Below are positions 1 through 7,208 of a stretch of 14,923 nucleotides of DNA, piece after piece. A program made the translations under genes and the position numbers. The stretch is from positions 1 through 14,923 of the forward strand of contig JBPEXY010000120.1 in the NCBI GenBank assembly GCA_052031065.1, written 5' to 3'. The notes beneath the pieces were generated by a model. The model was given only the letters and a program-made list of their open reading frames with translations. It made no database searches and was not told the DNA's origin. Position 1 is the stretch's first letter, and each line of letters begins with the position of its first letter. This DNA is from JBPEXY01 sp052031065. Its GTDB lineage: Bacteria; Pseudomonadota; Gammaproteobacteria; Immundisolibacterales; Immundisolibacteraceae.

Positions 1-1
1 G

Positions 2-661
2 GTGATGGAACGGGCCATCGCGGAGAAGGCGGGGCTCGGCTGGATTGGCAAACACACCAATCTGATTGATCGCCACCGTGGATCGTGGTTTTTCCTCGGC
101 GAAATCTATACCGATCTACCGTTACCGGCTGACCAGCCGGTTTCCAACCACTGTGGCAGCTGTCAAAAATGCATCGATATCTGTCCCACTGACGCCATCG
201 TCGCACCCTACCAACTTGATGCCCGGCGCTGTATCTCCTATCTCACCATTGAGCTCGATGGTGCTATTCCAGAACAGTTTCGTAGCGCCATCGGCAACCG
301 CATTTACGGCTGCGATGACTGCCAGCTGATCTGCCCGTGGAACCGATATGCACAGATCACCAGAGAAAACGACTTTCTACCGCGGAATCAGCTCGACTCC
401 ATCACTCTACTTGAGCTGGCGGGATGGTCGGAAACAGAGTTCAACCAGCGAATGGAAGGAAGCGCGATCCGCCGTATCGGCTATCACCGTTGGATGCGGA
501 ACATAGCGGTTGCACTCGGCAACTGCATTGGCCTGGATAAAGCGACGAAAGCACGAATCATGGAAACGCTGGAGGGATTAACAGCCGATAACAACTGGCT
601 GATCAGCGAACACGCCGCGTGGGCGCTAGAAAAACTCCAGGGAAAAAACCGGTCGGACTAA
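2..661 (+). CDS. queG: Epoxyqueuosine reductase, 3' part (5' end outside window)
   Basis: Last step of queuosine synthesis: a cobalamin-dependent iron-sulfur enzyme that reduces epoxyqueuosine to queuosine in the wobble base of GUN-anticodon tRNAs, in the cytoplasm. About 219 residues are visible; E. coli QueG is about 380, so the cobalamin-binding N-terminal part lies to the left, and the GTG/ATG at the edge are internal codons, not starts. Seen here: AGLGWIGKHTN near the edge (a QueG signature), the first ferredoxin-like motif CGSCQKCIDICP (Cys 51, 54, 57, 61 of the visible part), another Cys at 77, and the second motif YGCDDCQLICPWN (Cys 104, 107, 111). Together these supply ligands for two [4Fe-4S] clusters. 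The C-terminal 60 residues (RWMRNIAVALGN and onward) look like the HEAT-like repeat tail of the family. It converges on mscS. In E. coli and Pseudomonas queG also lies close to orn, as here. Identity is very secure. Confidence 0.96.
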   Translation: MMERAIAEKAGLGWIGKHTNLIDRHRGSWFFLGEIYTDLPLPADQPVSNHCGSCQKCIDICPTDAIVAPYQLDARRCISYLTIELDGAIPEQFRSAIGNRIYGCDDCQLICPWNRYAQITRENDFLPRNQLDSITLLELAGWSETEFNQRMEGSAIRRIGYHRWMRNIAVALGNCIGLDKATKARIMETLEGLTADNNWLISEHAAWALEKLQGKNRSD

Positions 662-720
662 CTCAGATCCAACGCCAGATCTGCTGGACAGGAGCGCCAG
701 GGAAGCGTTACCGCAATCCG

Positions 721-742
721 CCGGGCAGCAAGAACTGCCCGG
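721..742. terminator. Hairpin between converging queG and mscS
   Basis: A perfect 8-bp inverted repeat, CCGGGCAG and CTGCCCGG, around a 6-base loop (CAAGAA). It sits in the 106-base gap between the queG stop and the mscS stop. There is no T-run on either side, so it is a weak or Rho-assisted end, or an mRNA-stabilising hairpin, and not a textbook intrinsic terminator. Confidence 0.4.
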
Positions 743-767
743 TGGCGTCAGTCACGCGATTGAGCTT

Positions 768-1586
768 CTACGCCTCGATTTTATCGAGATGAACATCCAT
801 CTGCGGATAGGGAATCGAAATACCCTGCTCGTCAAAAGTGAGTTTCACTTTCTCCAACAGGTCGCCCCGGACCGGCCAGTAGTCGCCGCTTGCAACCCAG
901 GGCCTAACATTGATATTAACGCTGCTGTCAGCAAGTTCACCAACAGCAACAGCAGGTGCGGGATCGGCAAGAATTCTCGAGTCCTCTGACAGGATCTTTT
1001 CAATAATCTGCTTCGCCTTTAGCAGGTCATCGTCATAGCCGATACCGAACACCAGATCGATGCGGCGTGTCTCCTTGGCGGAATAGTTGGTAATGGTGCC
1101 GCCGTAAATAGCACCATTGGGAATGATGATTTGCTTGTTGTCACCGGTTTTCATCAGCGTAGTGAAGATAGTGATCTTCTCAACTACCCCCGCACAGCCA
1201 GCGGCTTCAACAAAATCCCCATCCTTGAACGGACGAAACAGAATCAGCATGACTCCCGCAGCGAAATTGGACAGGGTACCCTGCAGCGCCAGACCAACAG
1301 CCAGACCGGCAGCACCAATCAGTGCAATCATTGAAGTGGTATCGACCCCCAGCTGATTCAGAGCGGCGATCACCACCACCAGTAGCAGCAGGGTTCGAAC
1401 AATCGTGAGCAGGAAATCGCTGAGCACTTTTTCAACACCAGCACGTCCCATCATGCGGTTTACCAGGCCACAGACCAGGCTCACCACCATACGGCCGACG
1501 ACAAATATCACCACCGCCATGGCCAGTTTTATTGACCATGGAATGACGTAGGTATCAATCAGCGAAGGATCAAGGATTTCTTGCAT
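768..1586 (-). CDS. mscS: Small-conductance mechanosensitive channel, MscS family
   Basis: Inner-membrane channel that opens under membrane tension and releases solutes during hypo-osmotic shock. 272 residues with the start chosen here (E. coli MscS is 286). The pore helix TM3, around residues 84-119, carries the family pattern GAAGLAVGLALQGTLSN followed by FRPFKDGD, the entry to the beta domain. The IIIPNG motif and the ending ISIPYPQMDV match the cytoplasmic vestibule of E. coli MscS. Two more hydrophobic segments precede TM3. An in-frame ATG lies 18 bases upstream (at 1604), but only the inner ATG has a ribosome site, GGAG eight bases before it, and that GGAG falls inside the longer frame. 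The gene lies downstream of orn on the same strand with a gap of about 100 bases, so co-transcription is possible. Identity is secure; the start is likely. Confidence 0.94.
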   Translation of the reverse strand: MQEILDPSLIDTYVIPWSIKLAMAVVIFVVGRMVVSLVCGLVNRMMGRAGVEKVLSDFLLTIVRTLLLLVVVIAALNQLGVDTTSMIALIGAAGLAVGLALQGTLSNFAAGVMLILFRPFKDGDFVEAAGCAGVVEKITIFTTLMKTGDNKQIIIPNGAIYGGTITNYSAKETRRIDLVFGIGYDDDLLKAKQIIEKILSEDSRILADPAPAVAVGELADSSVNINVRPWVASGDYWPVRGDLLEKVKLTFDEQGISIPYPQMDVHLDKIEA

Positions 1587-1688
1587 CAGTGGTTCTCCAT
1601 GCATTTAGCTACAGTTGTTAAAAAACTACTGGACCGAAAATTACACCAACACCTGAACAGGAGCAGAGCCACTAGGAACAGAGGCCGT

Positions 1689-2246
1689 TCAGCGCACTTC
1701 AGGAAGCTTGATGAGGTGTTCCCGGTAGTACCGCAACTCAGCTATTGAGTCGCGGATATCGTCCAGTGCCAGATGGTTGGCATTTTTTCTCAGCCCCTTG
1801 AGCAAATTGGGAGCCCAACGGACGGCGAGCTCCTTCAAGGTACTGACATCGATATGGCGGTAATGGAAAAATGCTTCCAGTTCAGGCATCTCCCGCGCGA
1901 GAAAGCGACGATCCTGGCAGATACTGTTACCGCACATCGGTGACTCGTTGGGCGATACGTAATGTTTAAGAAATTTCAGCGTCCGCAGCTCCGCTTCGCG
2001 CAACGAAAACTCCGATTCGAGAACCCGCTTACAGAGTCCGCTGGCGTTGTGCTGCCGCTGGTTCCAGTCATCCATACCGTCGAGCACTTCCTGGGGCTGA
2101 TGGATGGCAACCACCGGCCCTTCGGCGACAGTGTTCAGCTCAGCGTCGGTGACTACGGTTGCAATCTCAATGATGGTGTCGTTACTGGTGTCCAGCCCGG
2201 TCATTTCCAGGTCTATCCAGATCAGGTTGCCCGTTTTATTGCCCAT
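1689..2246 (-). CDS. orn: Oligoribonuclease
   Basis: 3'-to-5' exoribonuclease of the DEDDh class that degrades very short RNA (dinucleotides, including pGpG from cyclic-di-GMP turnover) to mononucleotides. 185 residues from the start used here, close to 181 in E. coli. Catalytic signatures are visible: IWIDLEMTGLD near the N-terminus (the D and E of motif I), CGNSICQDRRF (motif II aspartate; E. coli has NSIGQDRRF), and NHLALDDIRDSIAEL (the His and Asp of motif III). An open frame extends 18 residues further up to an ATG at 2300, but those residues are not like the family and that ATG has no ribosome site. The ATG at 2246 is preceded by GAGGGGT, close to the start. Divergent from the M48 protease, with about 115 bases between the starts for promoters of both. 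Confidence 0.95.
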   Translation of the reverse strand: MGNKTGNLIWIDLEMTGLDTSNDTIIEIATVVTDAELNTVAEGPVVAIHQPQEVLDGMDDWNQRQHNASGLCKRVLESEFSLREAELRTLKFLKHYVSPNESPMCGNSICQDRRFLAREMPELEAFFHYRHIDVSTLKELAVRWAPNLLKGLRKNANHLALDDIRDSIAELRYYREHLIKLPEVR

Positions 2247-2362
2247 ACCCCTCGCCGCTGCTCCATCGAAACCATCACCACAGAATTTATGGTTAGCCAT
2301 TCTAGCAGTTACACTAGCCGACCCGCTTGCAATTAAACCCTTCCCGCAGGATTCTGCCTGGC

Positions 2363-3592
2363 ATGTTGTTTACCGGTTTGTTCCTCTTTTTTCTCGGCAT
2401 CTCGTTGATCACTCAACTCTACCTCTCGGTGCGTCATGCCGGGTATATCCGGCGACACCGTGATCAAGTCCCGGAAGCGTTCAGCGCCAAACTGGATCTG
2501 CCTGCCCATCAGAAAGCAGCCGATTATGCCGTTGCCCGGGAACATATCGGGCGGGTTGACCTTGTCCTCGGCTCGCTGTTGCTACTCGGCTGGACTCTGG
2601 GCGGTGGCATTGCCTGGGTTGATGCAACCTTACGCCAGTTTATTTCAGGCTCATTCACTTTGGGAATTGCAGTGGTATTGGCGGTGCTGGGCACCTGCAG
2701 CCTGATCGAATTGCCAATGAACTACTGGAAAACCTTCCATCTGGAAGAGCGTTTTGGTTTTAACCGCACCACCCTGAAAACCTGGTTAGTCGACCTGTTC
2801 AAAGGGACGCTGTTAAGCACGCTGCTACTTACCCCGCTACTGGCCGTATTCTTCTGGTTAATGGAACAGGCCGGGCCACTCTGGTGGTTTTACGGCTGGC
2901 TGGTCTGGCTCGGTTTCAGTCTACTGCTCACCTGGGCCTACCCGGTACTGATTGCACCGCTGTTCAACAAGTTTAAACAGCTTGAGGAGGGGGCCCTGAG
3001 AGAACGAATTGCCGCCCTGTTGGCACGCACCCAGTTTGTTGGAGACGACATTCGGGTTATGGATGGCTCCAGACGCTCCAGCCATAGCAACGCCTATTTC
3101 ACCGGTTTTGGCCGTAACAAACGGATCGTGTTTTTCGACACCCTGATGGAGATACTCAGCGACGAGGAGCTGGAAGCAGTACTCGCCCATGAACTTGGCC
3201 ATTATAGCCTGCAACACATTCGCAAACGTCTGGTGATGGGCAGCCTGTTTTCCCTGGTCGCGCTCTGGTTGCTCTCGTGGCTGATGCAACAGAACTGGTT
3301 CTATCAGGGGCTTGGTGTACCCGAACCCTCTCTGCACAGCGCACTACTACTGTTCATGATGGTCATTCCAGTATTTACTACGCCGCTGCGACCGCTACTG
3401 AGCCTGAACTCCCGTAAACATGAGTATGAAGCCGACAACTTTGCCGGCAAATACAGCAACAGCAATGCGTTGGTATCGGCCTTAATCAAATTAAGTGAGA
3501 GCAACGCCGCAACGGTAACCCCTGACCCACTGCATTCCAGTTTTTACGACTCCCACCCACCGATAGCATTGCGTATCGCGCGACTGCAGTAG
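2363..3592 (+). CDS. M48 (Ste24/CAAX protease 1-like) membrane zinc metallopeptidase
   Basis: Integral membrane zinc protease of the Ste24 type. In eukaryotes this family cuts prenylated CAAX proteins; in bacteria its role is thought to be membrane-protein quality control, and the substrate here is unknown. 409 residues from the ATG at 2363. Visible features: an N-terminal hydrophobic helix followed by a basic stretch (YIRRHRDQVP), several more membrane helices, the Ste24 motif SRRSSHSNAYFTGFG, the zinc site HELGH at about 276-280, and the second zinc motif EYEADNFA at about 355-362 whose Glu is the third ligand. It ends with SHPPIALRIARLQ, as the family does. The frame is open up to a TTG at 2327, but those 12 residues are basic and polar and have no ribosome site; AGGA at 2349-2352 precedes the ATG, with a slightly long gap. 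Converges on recR. Confidence 0.93.
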   Translation: MLFTGLFLFFLGISLITQLYLSVRHAGYIRRHRDQVPEAFSAKLDLPAHQKAADYAVAREHIGRVDLVLGSLLLLGWTLGGGIAWVDATLRQFISGSFTLGIAVVLAVLGTCSLIELPMNYWKTFHLEERFGFNRTTLKTWLVDLFKGTLLSTLLLTPLLAVFFWLMEQAGPLWWFYGWLVWLGFSLLLTWAYPVLIAPLFNKFKQLEEGALRERIAALLARTQFVGDDIRVMDGSRRSSHSNAYFTGFGRNKRIVFFDTLMEILSDEELEAVLAHELGHYSLQHIRKRLVMGSLFSLVALWLLSWLMQQNWFYQGLGVPEPSLHSALLLFMMVIPVFTTPLRPLLSLNSRKHEYEADNFAGKYSNSNALVSALIKLSESNAATVTPDPLHSSFYDSHPPIALRIARLQ

Positions 3593-3660
3593 AGATTAAG
3601 GAGTAATGAAGCGACGAGCAGGGTAAACCTGGAACCGTCCCGGTTATTGCAACCTACGGC

Positions 3661-4251
3661 TTACTCCAACCCCCGGCGACTGTTGAACGCGGTCCTCAGT
3701 GTCTGACCATCGACAAATTCCAGCTCGCCGCCCATCGGCACGCCATGGGCGATACGGGTCACTGAAATCCCTCGGGGTTCTGCCAACCCGGCGATATATT
3801 GGGCGGTAACATTGCCCTCAAGCGTCGCATTGGTGGCGAGAATCAGCTCCTTAACCTCACCACTATCGAGGCGCGCTTCGAGCTGATCCATACCCAGCTC
3901 TTCCGGTCCGATACCATCAAGGGGGGAAAAGTGACCCATCAACACAAAATAGCGCCCACGGTACTCGGCAGCGCTTTCGATAGCCTGTACGTCTGCGGCT
4001 GATTCAACCACACAGAGTTGTCCGCCATCGCGCTCTGCTGACGCACAGGTGCCACAAATCTCGTGCTCAGTAAGGTTTCGGCACAGAGAACAGTGGCCGA
4101 CCCGATCCGCAGCCTCACTCACGATCGACGCCAGTTGCCGTGCACCGTCACGGTCGCGCACCAGCAGATGAAAAGCCATCCGTCGCGCCGATTTGGGCCC
4201 CACACCGGGCAGACGCTGCAGTTCGCGAATTAATCCTTCAACCAGGGACAT
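3661..4251 (-). CDS. recR: Recombination mediator protein RecR
   Basis: Partner of RecO (and RecF) that helps RecA replace SSB on single-stranded DNA during RecFOR gap repair. 196 residues; E. coli RecR has 201. Domains in order: helix-hairpin-helix with LPGVGPKSARR (14-24), a C4 zinc finger (CSLC at 54-57, CGTC at 66-69), a Toprim domain from about 78 with Glu 83 in CVVES, and the C-terminal Walker-B-like segment RIAHGVPMGGELEFVD (166-181). It is the last gene of dnaX-ybaB-recR, starting 38 bases after the ybaB stop. The ribosome site is weak (AGAGA about 9 bases before the ATG), so translation may depend partly on the upstream gene. Identity is very secure. Confidence 0.97.
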   Translation of the reverse strand: MSLVEGLIRELQRLPGVGPKSARRMAFHLLVRDRDGARQLASIVSEAADRVGHCSLCRNLTEHEICGTCASAERDGGQLCVVESAADVQAIESAAEYRGRYFVLMGHFSPLDGIGPEELGMDQLEARLDSGEVKELILATNATLEGNVTAQYIAGLAEPRGISVTRIAHGVPMGGELEFVDGQTLRTAFNSRRGLE

Positions 4252-4289
4252 TGATAGATTCTCTGCTGTCGATTAGCCGCTAACCAGTA

Positions 4290-4604
4290 TCAGAAAGGCA
4301 TCTTCACGCCGGGGATATTCAATCCACCCAGGAGTGAGCCCATCTTCTGCTGGTTGTTTTTCTCAACCTTGCGTACGGCATCGTTGGTTGCTGCAGCGAT
4401 CAGGTCCTCCAGCATCTCCCGGTCATCCATCATCTGCGGGTCGATGGTTACCGAAATAACATCGTGACGACCATTCATAACCACCTTGACCAGCCCCCCA
4501 CCTGCTTCGCCGGTCACTTCCTTCTGTGCCAGCTCTTCCTGCGCTTTCTGCATTTCGGCCTGCATTTTCTGCGCCTGCTGGAGCATCTCTTCCATGCCTT
4601 TCAT
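4290..4604 (-). CDS. ybaB: YbaB/EbfC family nucleoid-associated protein
   Basis: Small dimeric DNA-binding protein that coats the nucleoid in several bacteria and is almost always encoded between dnaX and recR. 104 residues with the ATG used here (E. coli YbaB 109). The N-terminal half is a charged coiled coil (QQAQKMQAEMQKAQEEL), then VTGEAGGGLVKVVMNG, DPQMMDDREMLEDLIAAATNDA and a C-terminal GVKMPF tail, all typical. The frame can be extended 17 residues to a TTG at 4655, but the extension is polar and unlike the family. GAGG lies about 11 bases before the chosen ATG. The dnaX stop is 68 bases upstream, consistent with one transcript. Confidence 0.95.
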   Translation of the reverse strand: MKGMEEMLQQAQKMQAEMQKAQEELAQKEVTGEAGGGLVKVVMNGRHDVISVTIDPQMMDDREMLEDLIAAATNDAVRKVEKNNQQKMGSLLGGLNIPGVKMPF

Positions 4605-4672
4605 TGGTCCATTTTCCTCATGTAATTCTCTGTTAATGCGCCCGTTCTGTGACAAACTGGCCTGCCGGCCCG

Positions 4673-6580
4673 CTAACTATCGTGAGCGCCGGTTACCTGA
4701 ATACTCTGCTCATCAAGGCGTGCTCCAAACGCCCCTTCCAGCGCTTTCACGTTAGGGTCCTGCTGCAGATTCCGGGTCACTTCGTCGAGCTTCTCCTGCT
4801 GCTCTCGCTCGCGTTTCCTGGCCGGCGTTTCCGCCGCCAGGTCGACAAGCTCTATCTCGGCCTTGATCGCCTCGCCAGCTCTGGCGGAAAGCGCATCTTC
4901 AAGTCGACGCTGCGCCGGCAGATTTAGCACCGCACGATGAGCAGAGGCCAACTTGAAATGGTAAACCCCACTATCAATGGCCACCAGACTCAGTTGCGCA
5001 GCTAATTGCTGCGCCAGCCCGGTCAACGACAGGTCGTAGGCAAGCTGACTCCAGTCGGGCGGATCGACAGAACTGGCCGTCGCTTGCTGCGGTTCAGAAA
5101 CAGTGTGCACTGGCGGAGGATCAGGTTCGGGATGATGGCTCGCTGGATCGACCAGAGGTGACTTCGGCTCCCGTTGCCGCTCAGTTTCAGAATCACTGGC
5201 CTCTGCGATACCAAAGCCCATGGCGAGGTCATTTTCAGCGACAGGCGTGGGTGGGATTTCCGCGCCAGTTTCCGGCTGCAGGGCTTGTGGCTGTCGATTG
5301 CCACGCTTCTGTTCGACAGCTGTGGACAGTCCCTGTGCATGCTCAGTGGCAGCAGTCGGGTTGGGGTCAGTAATCCTGGCACTGATCTGACCCTCCCTGG
5401 CCCCGGTCTGCGCACCGGGATCTTCACCTGCAACCCCACCAGCAATATCGGCCATCTCTGAGACCTTGCTCTGAAAACCGATCTCCAACGCGGTTCTCTG
5501 TGGTTGAAAGGCGAGCATTCTCAGCAGCGCCATCTCCAGGCCGATCCGTGGAGTAGGCGCCAACGGCAGGTCGCGCCGCCCATGCAGACCAAGCTGATAA
5601 TAGAGCTGCAGCTGCTCAGCGGGAATGGCCGCGGCCAGCTCGGCGAGCTGTGAGTCACTCACCTCCACCTGCACCGGCGCATCTTCAACCTGCTGGCGTA
5701 CCGACAAGGCGTGCAGCAGACTTAGAAGCTCTTCAAGGATCGCTGCATAATCGGGTACCCGGGCTGAAATCACCTCTACCAGACTGAGCAGAGCATTGGC
5801 ATCTCCACGATGCAGCGCCTGAACGATCTCCACCACCTGTTCGTGGTTGATGGTACCCAGCATTTTGGCAACGTCAGCCACTGCAATGGGGCCGCCGGCA
5901 TAGGCAATCGCCTGATCAAGCAGACTCAGCCCGTCACGCATACTGCCAGCCGCCCCCCTTGCAAGTAAGCGCAGCGCCTGCTGTTCGTACTCCACCGACT
6001 CCGCCACCGCCACTTTCTGCAACTGCGCTTCGACTACATCAACAGTCATCTGTCGCAGATTAAATTGCAGGCAACGCGACAGTATGGTCACCGGTATTTT
6101 CTGCGGATCGGTGGTGGCGAGTAGAAACTTGACATGGGGAGGTGGTTCTTCGAGGGTTTTCAGCAGCGCGTTGAAGCTGCTCCTGGAGAACATATGCACC
6201 TCATCAATCAGGTAGATCTTGAAGCGCCCGCGAGTCGGCGCATACTGGACGTTTTCAAGGAGGTCGCGGGTATCGTCCACCTTGGTACGAGACGCCGCAT
6301 CAATCTCCAGAAGGTCCAGGAAGCGTCCATCATCGATTTCAGTACAGGCGGCACAGACTCCGCAGGGCTCGGCTGAGATTCCGCTTTCACAACAGAGCGC
6401 CTTGGCCATGATTCTGGCGACTGTCGTCTTGCCGACGCCGCGCGTACCGGTGAACAGGTAAGCGTGGTGCAGCCGACCGCTGCAAAGGGAGTTTTCCAGC
6501 GCTTGACGCACATGCTCCTGCCCCACCAGATCAGCGAACGTGCGCGGTCGCCATTTACGAGCCAGTACCTGATAACTCAT
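4673..6580 (-). CDS. dnaX: DNA polymerase III subunit tau (and possibly gamma)
   Basis: ATPase of the clamp loader: it drives loading of the beta clamp, and through its C-terminal domains tau ties the polymerase cores and DnaB helicase together. 635 residues, near the 643 of E. coli tau. Visible: Walker A GTRGVGKT (45-52), zinc module with Cys 64, 73, 76 and 79, Walker B/DEVH (126-129), SRC arginine finger (168-170), AAA+ lid and collar up to about 370, a low-complexity Pro/Glu/Ala linker at about 370-510, and a folded C-terminal domain from about 510. The ribosome site GGAA is 8 bases before the ATG. E. coli makes the shorter gamma form by -1 frameshifting on A AAA AAG. No such run exists in this gene, so a gamma form, if made, must arise another way. 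Upstream on the same strand is the SRP RNA gene. Confidence 0.97.
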   Translation of the reverse strand: MSYQVLARKWRPRTFADLVGQEHVRQALENSLCSGRLHHAYLFTGTRGVGKTTVARIMAKALCCESGISAEPCGVCAACTEIDDGRFLDLLEIDAASRTKVDDTRDLLENVQYAPTRGRFKIYLIDEVHMFSRSSFNALLKTLEEPPPHVKFLLATTDPQKIPVTILSRCLQFNLRQMTVDVVEAQLQKVAVAESVEYEQQALRLLARGAAGSMRDGLSLLDQAIAYAGGPIAVADVAKMLGTINHEQVVEIVQALHRGDANALLSLVEVISARVPDYAAILEELLSLLHALSVRQQVEDAPVQVEVSDSQLAELAAAIPAEQLQLYYQLGLHGRRDLPLAPTPRIGLEMALLRMLAFQPQRTALEIGFQSKVSEMADIAGGVAGEDPGAQTGAREGQISARITDPNPTAATEHAQGLSTAVEQKRGNRQPQALQPETGAEIPPTPVAENDLAMGFGIAEASDSETERQREPKSPLVDPASHHPEPDPPPVHTVSEPQQATASSVDPPDWSQLAYDLSLTGLAQQLAAQLSLVAIDSGVYHFKLASAHRAVLNLPAQRRLEDALSARAGEAIKAEIELVDLAAETPARKREREQQEKLDEVTRNLQQDPNVKALEGAFGARLDEQSIQVTGAHDS

Positions 6581-6720
6581 GCCAATTTCCGGTCTTTTCG
6601 AAAGCGGGTTGTCCGCATCACGGTTGGTCTGTTGCGCATGCCTGCATCACTGTTGATCAGGCGACCGTAACAGTTTGGGAACTAGAAGCATTGTAAAACA
6701 ACGGGTGCGAAGAGGGTGGC

Positions 6721-6826
6721 CTCCCCGACAAGCCACACCCCGGCGCCTGAATCAACCGCTGCCGCTGCTCCCTTCCGGGCCTGACGGGGTTCACGATCTA
6801 TCATCGCGGGGGGACTTGCCGGGTCA
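6721..6826 (-). ncRNA. ffs: Signal recognition particle RNA (4.5S, small bacterial type)
   Basis: RNA of the signal recognition particle; binds Ffh and FtsY to target nascent membrane proteins. Reading the minus strand, the apical domain GTCAGGCCCGGAAGGGAGCA matches the universal SRP core: symmetric and asymmetric loop bases around a CCC-GGAA-GGG tetraloop hairpin (tetraloop at 6776-6773), followed by AGCAGC. The arms close as expected. CCCGGCAAG at 6823-6815 pairs with CTTGTCGGG at 6732-6724 (nine pairs, one G-U), and CCCC pairs with GGGG further in. The hairpin so defined is about 100 bases; E. coli 4.5S RNA is 114. Exact ends are estimated. TTTTAT at about 6836-6831 could be its -10 element. 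Location just upstream of dnaX-ybaB-recR is a recurrent arrangement in bacteria. The 61-codon open frame covering it is a chance overlap. Confidence 0.92.
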
Positions 6827-7208
6827 GCCATAAAACTGATGGTGACCACTAGGACTAGGATAACCACTCGGGACCTACCGCAAACTGTTCATACAGCCCC
6901 CTGTCCATATTCGCGCAGGGCAGTAAAAAAACGGAAGCCGGTACCGGTTTGGGCCGCGCATCATACTCGCCCGAACGCAGAGAGGTCAAAATCAACAACC
7001 CGCCAAATGCTGAACGACTGGAATCTACTTTCAGTGCGAAAGGCCAGGAACCTTAGCTGAGCCCAACGACATCCCTGGAAAACGAATCTGCTTCGTGACC
7101 CGCCTGCAAACGCCAGGCTATTGACGAACAGGCTGGAGGACCGATCATATTAGTCACCCATCACCTGCCGGGATTAACTGGCAGAAATCACTAGCAGGAC
7201 CACACAAA
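6827..7208. other. Intergenic region between ffs and the antiporter gene
   Basis: About 380 bases between two outward-reading transcripts. It should hold the ffs promoter (leftward) and the antiporter promoter (rightward). I see no convincing gene: the only open frame of size (about 73 codons from 6839, +) has unbiased, protein-unlike composition and no ribosome site. A short tandem ACTAGG/ACTAGG lies near 6847-6858. No tRNA-like cloverleaf or strong hairpin was found. Confidence 0.5.
7121..7151 (+). promoter_or_regulatory. Candidate sigma-70 promoter for the antiporter gene
   Basis: TTGACG at 7121-7126 (five of six against the -35 consensus) is followed by CATATT at 7146-7151 (four of six against the -10 consensus). 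The spacing is 19 bases, longer than ideal, and TCATAT one base earlier is the alternative. It lies about 60-90 bases before the start codon. This is a by-eye match only. Confidence 0.35.

Noticed and set aside
2327..2362. TTG start extending the M48 protease by 12 residues
   Set aside because: No ribosome site, and the added residues are unlike the family N-terminus, which starts directly with the hydrophobic helix.
2921..3337. 138-codon minus-strand open frame inside the M48 protease gene
   Set aside because: Antisense shadow of a well-supported gene with intact zinc motifs.
3626..3645. Short inverted repeat AACC-GG / CC-GGTT between the M48 gene and recR
   Set aside because: Interrupted by a mismatch and without a T-run; too weak to call a terminator.
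5023..5445. A 140-codon open frame on the minus strand inside dnaX, in another frame
   Set aside because: It lies wholly over the tau linker, is Arg/Pro/Ser-rich as expected from an off-frame reading of GC-rich DNA, and has no domain resemblance. The dnaX frame is intact across it.
6682..6867. 61-codon minus-strand open frame
   Set aside because: It spans the SRP RNA; the conserved RNA structure explains the sequence.
6839..7060. 73-codon plus-strand open frame before the antiporter gene
   Set aside because: Arg/Thr-rich, no ribosome site, no recognisable motif, and it begins over the presumed ffs promoter.
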